Positions 35,201-41,845 of a DNA stretch of 64,000 bases are shown piece by piece. Within the stretch, counting starts at the first letter, position 1. Each line of letters opens with the position of its first letter. The stretch is from positions 62,001-126,000 of IMG/VR virus record IMGVR_UViG_3300044959_000131; one strand, given 5' to 3'. The position numbers and the translations under genes were made by a program. This DNA comes from a virus. The notes under the pieces were generated by a model. It was not told the origin of the DNA. It did no database searches and saw only the letters and a program-made list of their open reading frames with translations.

Positions 35201-35575
35201 GTTAGAAAGAGAAACGTCGAAGTAGTGGTACGTGCTCTTACCAATCTCACGAAGATAAAGGATCCAGGTTCGAGCACATTCATACACGGAGATGTGGCCC
35301 CTACCTCTATCGTTGAGGAGTTCAACCGTAACCTGCCAAAGGGAAAGAAGCCAATTGTTCATGAGCCCATGCTGAGAAGCATTGAACAGGTCCCATTGAT
35401 CGGTTCTACAGACTGGATGGCTCGATTGAACTACCGAGAGCTGCACAACACAATACAGCAAGCAGCGGCTCAGTCTTGGAAGTCCGATATCCACGGCAGA
35501 CATCCAATTCCGGGTCTGGCGTTTGGTGCTGAGTTTGGGAAGCCGCCGCCCGGCAAGCCGAAGGGTGCCTACTGA
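29246..35575 (+). CDS. Single-chain beta-beta' multisubunit-type RNA polymerase
   Basis: 2109 residues, far shorter than a bacterial rpoB plus rpoC but with both conserved cores. The beta part (about residues 1-1010) shows LPKMTNRYGFIVDG, DPMHTPESEKTG, YKGYNYEDGIVISE, LSGRHGNKGIV (near 815-825) and LLNPTGVPTRINVGQ. A Pro-rich linker (PPPPKPP, near 1018-1024) joins it to a beta' part with NADFDGDTMA (from 1435), the magnesium-binding catalytic loop. Later come the bridge-helix and trigger-loop region (QHGARKGTLQRVLGT) and a zinc site (CNHGDGICAKCF). The beta' N-terminal zinc site is absent. No alpha, omega or sigma gene is recognised in the window. It sits between portal and spike genes. The ATG at 29246 lacks a close Shine-Dalgarno; a TTG downstream is a possible alternative start. 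Confidence 0.95.
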   Translation: MRRGRAWQAITHLRIVGDIREGTLSTLTPEGSFEILKNNVVRAISSYFPYEGKQRKLELHKVWVDDKLHTDDIKSQTEAKDLDKTWGVPVKADVSLVDKTTGKVIDRKTMTIARLPKMTNRYGFIVDGNEYQIDHLFRLKSGVYARIQDNGDLESEFNLVKGPAGNRFSILLERESKKFFLKQGDAKIPLYPILKSLGVSDDEIEKSWGKEILAANRPKTEEKTLKSLQTFWKKTSFEDQTEPSDLGGYARYVHDFFDKTVLRPDTTKITLGKPATKVDGSVLLTAANKILGVSRGTHQPDDRDSLAFKEIVSIEDFLPEKIERSMRTIRGKLRNTIDLKDKKSVSEVLSTDLFARPIREFFTKGGSLTERPDQTNPIQMMSGHRKTTLMSSDLGGIKKEHSITDEMRVINPSHFGFLDPMHTPESEKTGITLHLGMAARKNGKDLETPVFNVKENKIQYLNATDFHNSHAVLPDQVRWVGGKPVPIAENVKMKLPGGSIEVRPFREAQYVMPSAKGMFDIASNLIPFLPSNQGNRVSMADKQMEQAISLKYREEPLVQTKTDHADPNLTFEKVLGGFTSHRAPVSGKVVSVKNDSITISDGKKKHQVHLYEHFPLNDPKGMMHSEPVVKVGDTVRQGQVIADNNFTKNGTLSLGVNLRVGYIPYKGYNYEDGIVISESAAKKLTSEHLYKKKIELDPENDVISKSKFIAYAATKANQLTKEQLDLLDDDGVIRVGSKVRPGQVLIAAVGKNLTTRQGSALAALGKRAFQPYKDKSLVWDEDHVGEVVKVIKDPSGKGVKVYVKTEEPLVVGDKLSGRHGNKGIVTMILPDHEMPFTIDADGKRRPLEVLLNPTGVPTRINVGQVLETAAGKIAEKTGKPYIVNNFSGPNTNYREQVLKDLRAHGLRDEELVYDPKDPKRPLGSVLVGPQYLLKLKHQVEKKLTVRGGGTDVTGRGLPYDIDRTPTKGGERGGQGFGALDVYALLGHDARHNLREMATQKSDFQDMTFWNMVQEGHEPPPPKPPFSYEKFVSLLKGLGVNVEKKGTALQLSPLTDRHVIEMAGGHKGELKNPHLALRAKDLKEERGGLFDPVATGGIVGDKWSYIKLTEPMPNPIFVGSNNRPGPIPALLGLKLKELDEVMKGVRQIDGKTGGMAIYDALKKVDVDKELAALREKLPTLTGAALDRANKKFKYLSALKEAGLKPHEAYVMNVVPVIPPVFRPATVTQNGDVQYSSLNGLYKNIAILNNKLSEVDPKVFSEEHRSPLRWQLYDSLRALQSVGGSVGYDIDSPGSKRKLKGILDIIGGGEGEQPKEGYFQSKLVKRRQNLSIRSTIVPEPKLGIDEVGIPRGAAMELYKPFVVAELAHHGFDPLSAQQEMRNGTKAAYDALEKVIKERPLLLKRDPALHKFSIMAFTPRLVEGKAIQIHPLVTGGYNADFDGDTMAATVPLTREAVEEAKKMFPSKNLFSPTTGGVMYSPTQEALLGLHLLSKWGKPIGKTFSNPLELNKAVQRGEVHPTDVVKVGNKETTFGRLLLESRMPRDFYLNKDILHNPSFVIDKKTLNSQIITPLAKNHTREFASVVDELKNLGNEYSFKMGFSFGLKDLETIPQRDVILKGAHREAEAARRSIKDKDALNTKLIDIYQKATAKLEEAVKNTPSDNRLATMVTSGARGKLEQLRQMIAAPMLVQDSQNNIIPTPITKSYAEGLDIGDYWLAQHGARKGTLQRVLGTSEPGVVSKDIMNTTMSTLIVSPDCKTNHGLLMDVTHKDIVDRFTAKPYKLKDGTIIKAGTLLTPEILNRLKNSKIDKVLVRSPLKCNHGDGICAKCFGLNESGKLHDVGTNIGVLAGQALSEPAVQMAMDAFHTGGVATGRGSLSVDRLTRLGDTLRMPKKLKNSATLARVSGKVTDIKKDAVGGVDIFIGGERHYVPKHLVSPDIKIGTEVKKGMPISKGFINPHHLLPLTDIHTVRNFLTDEMYSGLYEKEGVRKRNVEVVVRALTNLTKIKDPGSSTFIHGDVAPTSIVEEFNRNLPKGKKPIVHEPMLRSIEQVPLIGSTDWMARLNYRELHNTIQQAAAQSWKSDIHGRHPIPGLAFGAEFGKPPPGKPKGAY

Positions 35576-36657
35576 TGGCCGTTACACATCAAGGATTAGT
35601 TGGTGCTTACGTCGAGTCTGGAAGAGTTCTGGACGTCGACATCAGCAACTACACCCTGACGGTGACTACGCAGTACTCCAAGAAACCACAGACTGGAATA
35701 ACTTGGTCGAGCCCCTATCTCCACTTTGCAAACGGAGAGGGTGTGTACATCATGCCAGAGGTCGGAAGCCTCTGCTGGATTTGTTTCCCATCCGACGGAA
35801 ACAGACCATTCGTTCTTGGATGGGCGCCAGCTGGGGACGAAGGCGACTACCGCTCACGTAGACAGTCCCTGAATCCCGGGGACATCTATCTTGGAACCCG
35901 GGACGAGAACTTCATGATTCTAAGACGGGGAGGAATCGTTCAGATCGGCGGAGGACCTCTCTGTCAGAGAATGTTTCTGCCGGTGAATAACACGATCAGG
36001 GATTTCTGCGAGAACTACGCTCTCAAAACAATTGGTGGAGACCTTACTTGGACTGTCGAGAGGACCGAGAACAGTACAGACGGAAAGAGACCAGCTGTCT
36101 TATCTCTTCTAGCTCGTGAAATGGCAAATGACGCCAAACCCATTGCAGAGCTTCTCATTGGTTCCCACGGAAGTGGAGACAAGACTATCATCAGCCTGAA
36201 AATCAAGGAGTCTGGAGAGGATGGGGCAGCCACCAACATCGAGCTAAGGCTCGATAAGGACGGGAACGTGAAATGGGAAGTGAGGAAGGATGTTCAGTGG
36301 GAAGTCGACGGAAAGTACTCGATTCGGGCGAAGCAGGACGTCCTTTTCAAGAGCGACACCAAGGTCTCGATCGAAGGCGGCTCTACAATAGAAGTAACTG
36401 GTTCTTCTGGAGTAACAATCAGAGCATCGACAGGGATTGTAGAGATCGTCGGCTCACCGCTTGTCAAGATGAATTCGAGAGTAATGGTCGGAAATGCGCC
36501 GCAACCAGTTGCTCTTGCGCCACCACTTTTGACGTGGCTGGCCACGCACATACATAACATCATCGTACCAGTTCCTGGAACCCCAACAACACCACCAGTG
36601 GTTCCACCACCGATTCCGGCAATCACATCAACAACGTTGCTCGCAAGTCCTCAGTGA
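35575..36657 (+). CDS. Baseplate spike-like protein (gpV/gp45/gp5 type)
   Basis: 360 residues, coupled to the RNA polymerase stop (TGATG). An N-terminal OB-fold-like barrel (RVLDVDISNYTLTV ... GSLCWICFP) leads to a C-terminal run of short repeats (KTIGGDLTW, KWEVRKDVQWEV, VSIEGGSTIEVTGSS) typical of the triple beta-helix of membrane-piercing spikes. Near the end, THIHNIIVPVPGTPTTPP resembles the metal-binding tip region of such spikes. This suggests a myovirus-like contractile tail. Tip identity is inferred from pattern. Confidence 0.75.
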   Translation: MAVTHQGLVGAYVESGRVLDVDISNYTLTVTTQYSKKPQTGITWSSPYLHFANGEGVYIMPEVGSLCWICFPSDGNRPFVLGWAPAGDEGDYRSRRQSLNPGDIYLGTRDENFMILRRGGIVQIGGGPLCQRMFLPVNNTIRDFCENYALKTIGGDLTWTVERTENSTDGKRPAVLSLLAREMANDAKPIAELLIGSHGSGDKTIISLKIKESGEDGAATNIELRLDKDGNVKWEVRKDVQWEVDGKYSIRAKQDVLFKSDTKVSIEGGSTIEVTGSSGVTIRASTGIVEIVGSPLVKMNSRVMVGNAPQPVALAPPLLTWLATHIHNIIVPVPGTPTTPPVVPPPIPAITSTTLLASPQ

Positions 36658-36667
36658 GGAGAAGCAA

Positions 36668-38716
36668 ATGCGTCCACTCTTCCTCGACAAGCTACAAGAG
36701 ACCGTAAACGAGTTCCGAAAAGAGTCTGGGTACATTTACCGTCTCTCTGAGGTTCCCGATAACTGGGCTCAAGAGATCGGTAGTGAGCTTTACAAGCAGC
36801 TGCCGTTCCTCTCGGACTACGAGGTCAACGTATCTATCGATAAGAAAGACCCGGGTCGTGGCTTCGCATTCGGCTACGCCGATGTGTCAAACAAAACCGA
36901 GCGCCCAGAAGTTGAGCACGAGGAAGCTGGTATTCCACATATCAGGATTCCAATCATCGCTGAGGAGCGTCAGCTCCGTCCGTTCTCTGTGTTCCTTGAC
37001 GGGGAACGTGTTCTACCGATGACTGAAGAGCGTGTCCGTGAGGCGCTCTTCAACCCGGCAACATTCGATCTATCAAACTCGGTTCCGAGGGACCCAAGCC
37101 TCGTCGAGCCACTCATGCCTCCTCAACGCTCAGGTATCGGGTTGGGAGGCGAGTATAAGATGGCCTCTATTGCACCGAAGTTAGGGTCGATTGATTCCTC
37201 AAAAAATCTCAGGTCGTCGACTATTTCTCACGGTTCCAATAAGACAGCTTCTCTCCTTCAAGCTATCGCTCCAACGATTCGCGAGTCAGACCGCGACAGA
37301 TTCGTCGAGAAGGTCGCTTCAGACCCGACCATCAGAGCCGGCTTTCGAAGGTCTGGTATAGCGGAACTTCTTATCGATGTCATGGACACGAAGCTTGCGT
37401 CCGAGAGCGATAGACTTTCCGCCCTCGCAGATATCATCGAGCCGTCGGTTGTGACTTTACAAAAGCTTCCAGGTGGGGACTTCATTGTGAAGTCCGCGAA
37501 CGTGAATGCCTTTGTTGGTGGCGATCAAGCTGCTGGTCAAGTGGTTCCTTTCGATGAAGTCGCGGAGGCCATAGGAAGAGACGCCGCCAAGTCTCTTCAA
37601 CCTGGACAGATAGCGACAGTTGTGTCAGACCCTGTTCAGATTGATGGAGATGACGCAAACGCCGTCTCTGACGTTTCTGAATTCGGGACATACAAAGTAC
37701 AAGATTCCAACGGAAAGCAGATGGAGGGGTGGGTATTTCCAGAACTCTTGAACTGGGACAAAGATTTCACTCCCCAGAAGACACGACTCTTTCTCAATGG
37801 AAATGTGCACTCTATTCAAGATAGCATCGTTGGAGAGAGGGTCGGCTCATCGTCCCGTATTCCAGAAGACATTCCAAAAGGAGAAGGTGTATTTCGGCCT
37901 GCTGACGGTCGTGTAGCCACGGCTCCCATTACAATTCAGTACGGAACAACGAATTCACAAGGCATCCACACATACGTTGGCACTGACTCTTTTGGGAACG
38001 AGATCAGGGTATCGTTGGTGCCACACCTAAAGAAACCGCAGCGCATCTCTGACAACGAGTTTGCTTTGCCGAAGGATTGGGGCTTCACGAGACTGAATAA
38101 GAGGGTAAAGCTTGTCTCGAATGAGAACGCTTTTGGCCTCTCCAAGAAAGTCAGCAAGGAAAAGACTTCCGCCACCCTCTTCTATAACGGCTCGTTCAAC
38201 ATAACTGGCGGCTGTGGCTTGGACAAGATCTCATCCGACCTCAGATATGACCTGGATGCCGTCGGAGCCGAGTTCATCTTAGGACTACTCGGTGTCGACG
38301 GCGTGACGGCAAAGCAGAAAGTTGCAGAAGCCCGCAAAGTCGGATTCGTCAAGCTGTCCGGTCTACGAACCATCAGGACTCTTTCCGAGCGTTATCAGCA
38401 AGCAGTCAAAGAAGCTTCGGCCTTCCTGCACAAAATCCCAGACTTGAGGAGAGATCTAATCAAAGAGGCGGCCGCAATCGAGGATCAAGGAACTGTCGAT
38501 AAGGTCTTGGCGCTCAACTTCATCAATCCGGAGAACCTGTCTACGTTCATCGAATACCTGCCAGAGCTTGAGCAGACAAGCGAAAGAATGGCAGAGATGG
38601 TGTTGGCTGGTTACCTCGGGATGAAAGAAATCCCTCTTGGTGCAGTAGAACGCTCAATGCGAAACATGGAAGAAGTAATTCAAGGTCTCAAAGCAATCCA
38701 GCATTCTCACGATTGA
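36668..38716 (+). CDS. Large probable virion protein, unknown
   Basis: 682 residues following a GAGGAG about 3 to 8 bases upstream. Residues 1-160 form one region with ALFNPATFDLSNSVPRDPS. Later come short motifs of the recurring type (KMASIAP, NKTASLLQA, VEKVASDPT, DTKLASES). The central region is beta-rich, and the end is helical (ERMAEMVLAGYLGMKE). No family is recognised. Its place after the spike and before the J-domain protein suggests a virion or head-related role, but this is inference. Confidence 0.7.
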   Translation: MRPLFLDKLQETVNEFRKESGYIYRLSEVPDNWAQEIGSELYKQLPFLSDYEVNVSIDKKDPGRGFAFGYADVSNKTERPEVEHEEAGIPHIRIPIIAEERQLRPFSVFLDGERVLPMTEERVREALFNPATFDLSNSVPRDPSLVEPLMPPQRSGIGLGGEYKMASIAPKLGSIDSSKNLRSSTISHGSNKTASLLQAIAPTIRESDRDRFVEKVASDPTIRAGFRRSGIAELLIDVMDTKLASESDRLSALADIIEPSVVTLQKLPGGDFIVKSANVNAFVGGDQAAGQVVPFDEVAEAIGRDAAKSLQPGQIATVVSDPVQIDGDDANAVSDVSEFGTYKVQDSNGKQMEGWVFPELLNWDKDFTPQKTRLFLNGNVHSIQDSIVGERVGSSSRIPEDIPKGEGVFRPADGRVATAPITIQYGTTNSQGIHTYVGTDSFGNEIRVSLVPHLKKPQRISDNEFALPKDWGFTRLNKRVKLVSNENAFGLSKKVSKEKTSATLFYNGSFNITGGCGLDKISSDLRYDLDAVGAEFILGLLGVDGVTAKQKVAEARKVGFVKLSGLRTIRTLSERYQQAVKEASAFLHKIPDLRRDLIKEAAAIEDQGTVDKVLALNFINPENLSTFIEYLPELEQTSERMAEMVLAGYLGMKEIPLGAVERSMRNMEEVIQGLKAIQHSHD

Positions 38717-38756
38717 CTAGGAAATAGACGTAACACAAACTTAAAGGAGAAAAACA

Positions 38757-39836
38757 ATGCTCAAGCCGAAGCACCTCACACACCTCATTCTCCCTACCGT
38801 AGGTGCTGTCGGTGGTGGACTATCCTCACATCATATAGCCAAGAAGAAGATTGAGAGTTCCCCTAAGTTTAAAAAGCAGCTCGAGTCTAGACCAGGAGGG
38901 TCCAAAAAGTACATCGCGTCGAAGACTATAAGAGGTGCTCTTGGTGGATTGGGTATTGGAGCTGGCACTGAGCTATCTCGTTCCTTGTATGGTCTACGAA
39001 AGTCTCTCATCAGAACAGCAGTTCCAAAGGCTAGAGTTACAAAGGATAGATTCGGAAAGGCGAAATCAGTCATTCCAGTTCCAGATTGGTTGAAGGGAGT
39101 AACGACAAAGGCAGAAGCTAAGAAGAAGTACCGAGAGATGGCAAAGAAGTACCACCCAGATCGTAACCCTGGTGACAAGAGTGCCGAAGAGAGGTTCAAG
39201 GATATTGCGAGTCAGTGGAAGAGTTTCACAGAGAGTGATGAATTCAAAAAGCTCGGCTCTTCTATGTACGCGATCATGAAGCACATTTCTGGTGGACCCA
39301 TCATGAAGAACATCTCTCATGGTGGTTCTAAGGGACCTACAGAAGCAGCTGCACAAGTCGCGTCTGTAGCAGCAAAGTCCAAAGAGATGAACAAACTGAA
39401 AAAGTTCTTCTGGAGAAACTTTCGCAAACGCAGGTTGAAATACTATATTGGACGTCCTCTACTCAGCGTACCAATTGCTGCATCCACAGCTGGTGGTGCC
39501 GTTTTAAAAGGTATACAATCGATCACGCCAGAGGATCGTAAGAAGAAGCGTGCACTTAAGGCTTTTGGGAAAGGCGCTATCGAAGGTGCGGCTATTGGTG
39601 GACTAGGTGGTCTTGCAATTGGAGGGGTTCTACATCAAGGTCATAGACTATTACGTCACAGCATTCGTGATTCGTATCGAAATCTGAAAAAAGCTATCAA
39701 CTTTAGGGAGAGGTATATTCAAGACATGAGAAGTAGAGGACAGAGCGTACCGACTAGTGAGCTCTCCGGCCTAGATGCTGATAAGAAACGGTTAGAACGC
39801 CTAAAGAAAATCCTCTTTCCAAAGAGTAAAGAATAA
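38757..39836 (+). CDS. J-domain (DnaJ-like) protein with glycine-rich segments
   Basis: 359 residues with AAAGGAG upstream. A J-domain is centred at residues 121-155, with the invariant HPD at 133-135 (YREMAKKYHPDRNPGD) and a following helix EERFKDIASQW. J-domains stimulate Hsp70 (DnaK) ATPase. Flanking Gly-rich stretches (GALGGLGIGAG; GAAIGGLGGLAIGGV) look membrane-packing. No G/F-rich linker or zinc centre is present, so it is not a full DnaJ. Its place among probable virion genes suggests it may recruit host DnaK during assembly or early infection; this is inference. Confidence 0.82.
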   Translation: MLKPKHLTHLILPTVGAVGGGLSSHHIAKKKIESSPKFKKQLESRPGGSKKYIASKTIRGALGGLGIGAGTELSRSLYGLRKSLIRTAVPKARVTKDRFGKAKSVIPVPDWLKGVTTKAEAKKKYREMAKKYHPDRNPGDKSAEERFKDIASQWKSFTESDEFKKLGSSMYAIMKHISGGPIMKNISHGGSKGPTEAAAQVASVAAKSKEMNKLKKFFWRNFRKRRLKYYIGRPLLSVPIAASTAGGAVLKGIQSITPEDRKKKRALKAFGKGAIEGAAIGGLGGLAIGGVLHQGHRLLRHSIRDSYRNLKKAINFRERYIQDMRSRGQSVPTSELSGLDADKKRLERLKKILFPKSKE

Positions 39837-39838
39837 GT

Positions 39839-40696
39839 ATGAAACATCCAGCCGAGACATTCATCAAGTACCTCCTCATCAAGGATAAAGATGTCACGGA
39901 TGCAGAGGTGCTTAAAACGTTGCAGGACTGGGGATTCCTCTCTCCACACGACAACTATCTTGGATTCTTGAGGCAGAAGATTTCGAATGTCCCTGCTAAC
40001 TTCGACCCTACGAACCGTTTGAGCCGAACATCAATGAACTATCTCCGCGAGCACGGGGTGTTCGAGCTCTTTTTCCCGACGGCGGCGACTCACGAGGCTT
40101 GGGACATTCTCGGCGACCCATTCAAGAGACTCCAGGTCGAGCAGGTTCTTCTTGCTCGACTCGACCGTAAATCGGTAGCAGCACGACTCAACAAGAAGTA
40201 CAACTGGCACCTCACGGCCGAAGGCCTCTCTGCATTTCACGACTTCTTCTGGAACGTGAAGTCGATGTCATGGGATGAGTGGGGACGGTTCCTATTTGGC
40301 CGATCAATGATGTACGAGAGGTACCTTGGTCTGTTACAGGCGTCCCCTCAGCTTGCGTTTTTCCATCTCAGGCTTGAGCAGACGATCGAGTCGAAGGACA
40401 TGATCAAACGTGCTCAAGAGATTGCTTACTTCACTCTCGAGGAAGTCAGTCAAAAGCCAGGAACCGGGCCGGACAAGGTGAAGGCCATCGGTGTTCTCGG
40501 AAAGACAATCGTTGAATGTCACGAAGCCCTCTCGACTTCGGACATGGCTCTCAAAGACATTCTCAAGAACTTCGAGAGATTCCGTATGGAGCACCCACAG
40601 GTACAGCCACCAGACATCAAGTCGCTTGCTCCTAGAGGCAACTTCAGTGGTAGTGGGGTTGAGGAGAAGACGAGGAATACGAATTCTGAGTCATAG
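39839..40696 (+). CDS. Helical protein, unknown
   Basis: 285 residues, coupled closely to the upstream stop (2 bases). The chain is mainly helical with many Trp and Phe residues (HDFFWNVKSMSWDEWGRFLF) and a C-terminal Ser/Asn/Glu-rich tail. A terminase-small-like identity was considered because of its position before the terminase region, but no HTH is evident. Unknown. Confidence 0.65.
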   Translation: MKHPAETFIKYLLIKDKDVTDAEVLKTLQDWGFLSPHDNYLGFLRQKISNVPANFDPTNRLSRTSMNYLREHGVFELFFPTAATHEAWDILGDPFKRLQVEQVLLARLDRKSVAARLNKKYNWHLTAEGLSAFHDFFWNVKSMSWDEWGRFLFGRSMMYERYLGLLQASPQLAFFHLRLEQTIESKDMIKRAQEIAYFTLEEVSQKPGTGPDKVKAIGVLGKTIVECHEALSTSDMALKDILKNFERFRMEHPQVQPPDIKSLAPRGNFSGSGVEEKTRNTNSES

Positions 40697-40723
40697 TCCC
40701 ACTGTATTGAAAATGGTCGTCCT

Positions 40724-41842
40724 ATGCCTTTCAAGTCCGAAGCTCAAAGAAGAAAGTTTCACGCCATGGCGGCTCGAGGAGAAATATCCGAGAGCAAGGT
40801 CAGAGAGTGGGAACATGAGACACCGAACAAAGACAGTCTTCCTTACCGCGTGAAATCTGCAAGCCTGTTCGTGCCAACTCATATATCAGCAGGTTTGTCT
40901 TTTAAGACGATTGGTAGGTCTCATGGTAAGCACGCACTCCACTCAGCTAAGAAAAGGATGAGAAAGGCCATGAACAAAGAGTCAGGTGCTATCGAATTGA
41001 TTACACTAAACTCGTTTGTCAACGAGCTCGAGAAAATATCATCCAACTATTTTCCTTCTCCTGTTTCTGCTTCGGTATCTGCACGTAGAGCCGTTAGAGC
41101 AAGGGTTGCTGCGGCAGCTAGAGCTGCAGAGGAAAAGAGGAAAGCTTTAGAGGCTGCCTCTCGAGCCAAGTACAAAAACGCACCTGGCGACTTAGAGGTG
41201 GATAGGCTCAATAGGCGTCGTGATAGAGCCGCCGCCCGTGGAAGTACCACGAATCCGGCACCGCAACCAGCACAGAACGCTCCAAACACGAAGCCGCCAG
41301 AACCACCAAAACCAACGGCAGCTACTCAACCAGCAGCTAATAAACCAGCATCTACTCAACCAGCAGCTAATAAACCAGCATCTACTCAACCAGCAGATAC
41401 TCAATCGGCAGGTAAACAATCTGAGCCATCGACAAGCGGATCATCAATGAGCTCGGCGGCGAAATGGGGGCTAGGAGGCCTTGCAGCTGGTGTAGCAACT
41501 GGTGTAATTGGAACAAAGATGCTGGAGAAGAAATTGAAAAGAAATGATGAGTCGTCTTTAGACAAGACTTCCATGCCATTTCTCAAGCAGGACCGTCCTG
41601 CGAAGGTGAAGGAAATCTACAAGGCACTCAAGCGCGACCATCCAAACATGCCAGCAGAAGTCAAAGCTCGTATCGCGGCTCGGAAAGGCAAGAAGAGCCC
41701 AGAGTCAAGGAAACCTCCAGAGACCGGAGGTCCGGCATACAAGGCTCCTCTTCACTACGAGTACAAAGACGGTAAGTACAAGGCAGCAATGTATAGAGCC
41801 ATCCAGAACCTGAAGCGATCGCTTGGAGAGGTATACTGGTGA
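40724..41842 (+). CDS. Multi-part protein with FVNELEKIS motif, Pro/Ala repeat linker and membrane segment
   Basis: 372 residues. The N-terminal MPFKSEAQRRKFHAMAARGE is a short domain seen in many phage proteins. At 98-106 is FVNELEKIS, a copy of the recurring motif. Next comes a Pro/Ala/Thr/Gln linker encoded by a 30-base tandem repeat (41322-41397), and a Gly-rich hydrophobic segment (GLGGLAAGVATGVIGT). The C-terminus is basic. The layout resembles other tag-plus-membrane proteins here. Function unknown; virion role inferred. Confidence 0.7.
   Translation: MPFKSEAQRRKFHAMAARGEISESKVREWEHETPNKDSLPYRVKSASLFVPTHISAGLSFKTIGRSHGKHALHSAKKRMRKAMNKESGAIELITLNSFVNELEKISSNYFPSPVSASVSARRAVRARVAAAARAAEEKRKALEAASRAKYKNAPGDLEVDRLNRRRDRAAARGSTTNPAPQPAQNAPNTKPPEPPKPTAATQPAANKPASTQPAANKPASTQPADTQSAGKQSEPSTSGSSMSSAAKWGLGGLAAGVATGVIGTKMLEKKLKRNDESSLDKTSMPFLKQDRPAKVKEIYKALKRDHPNMPAEVKARIAARKGKKSPESRKPPETGGPAYKAPLHYEYKDGKYKAAMYRAIQNLKRSLGEVYW
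41322..41397 (+). repeat. 30-base tandem repeat, about 2.5 copies
   Basis: Two exact 30-base units, 41322-41351 and 41352-41381, beginning CTACTCAACCAGCAG, and a partial third to about 41397, all within the 40724-41842 coding region. They encode a repeated Pro/Ala/Thr/Gln linker (QPAANKPAST). They look like slipped-strand repeats and are not CRISPR-like because units are directly adjacent with no spacers. Confidence 0.9.
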
Positions 41843-41845
41843 AAG

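Noticed and set aside
29246-35575. Sigma, alpha or omega subunit genes near the RNA polymerase
   Set aside because: No protein in the window shows region 2/4 helices or alpha-domain patterns; their absence is only within this window.
41322-41397. CRISPR-like repeats
   Set aside because: The copies are directly adjacent without spacers and encode a Pro/Ala linker in frame.
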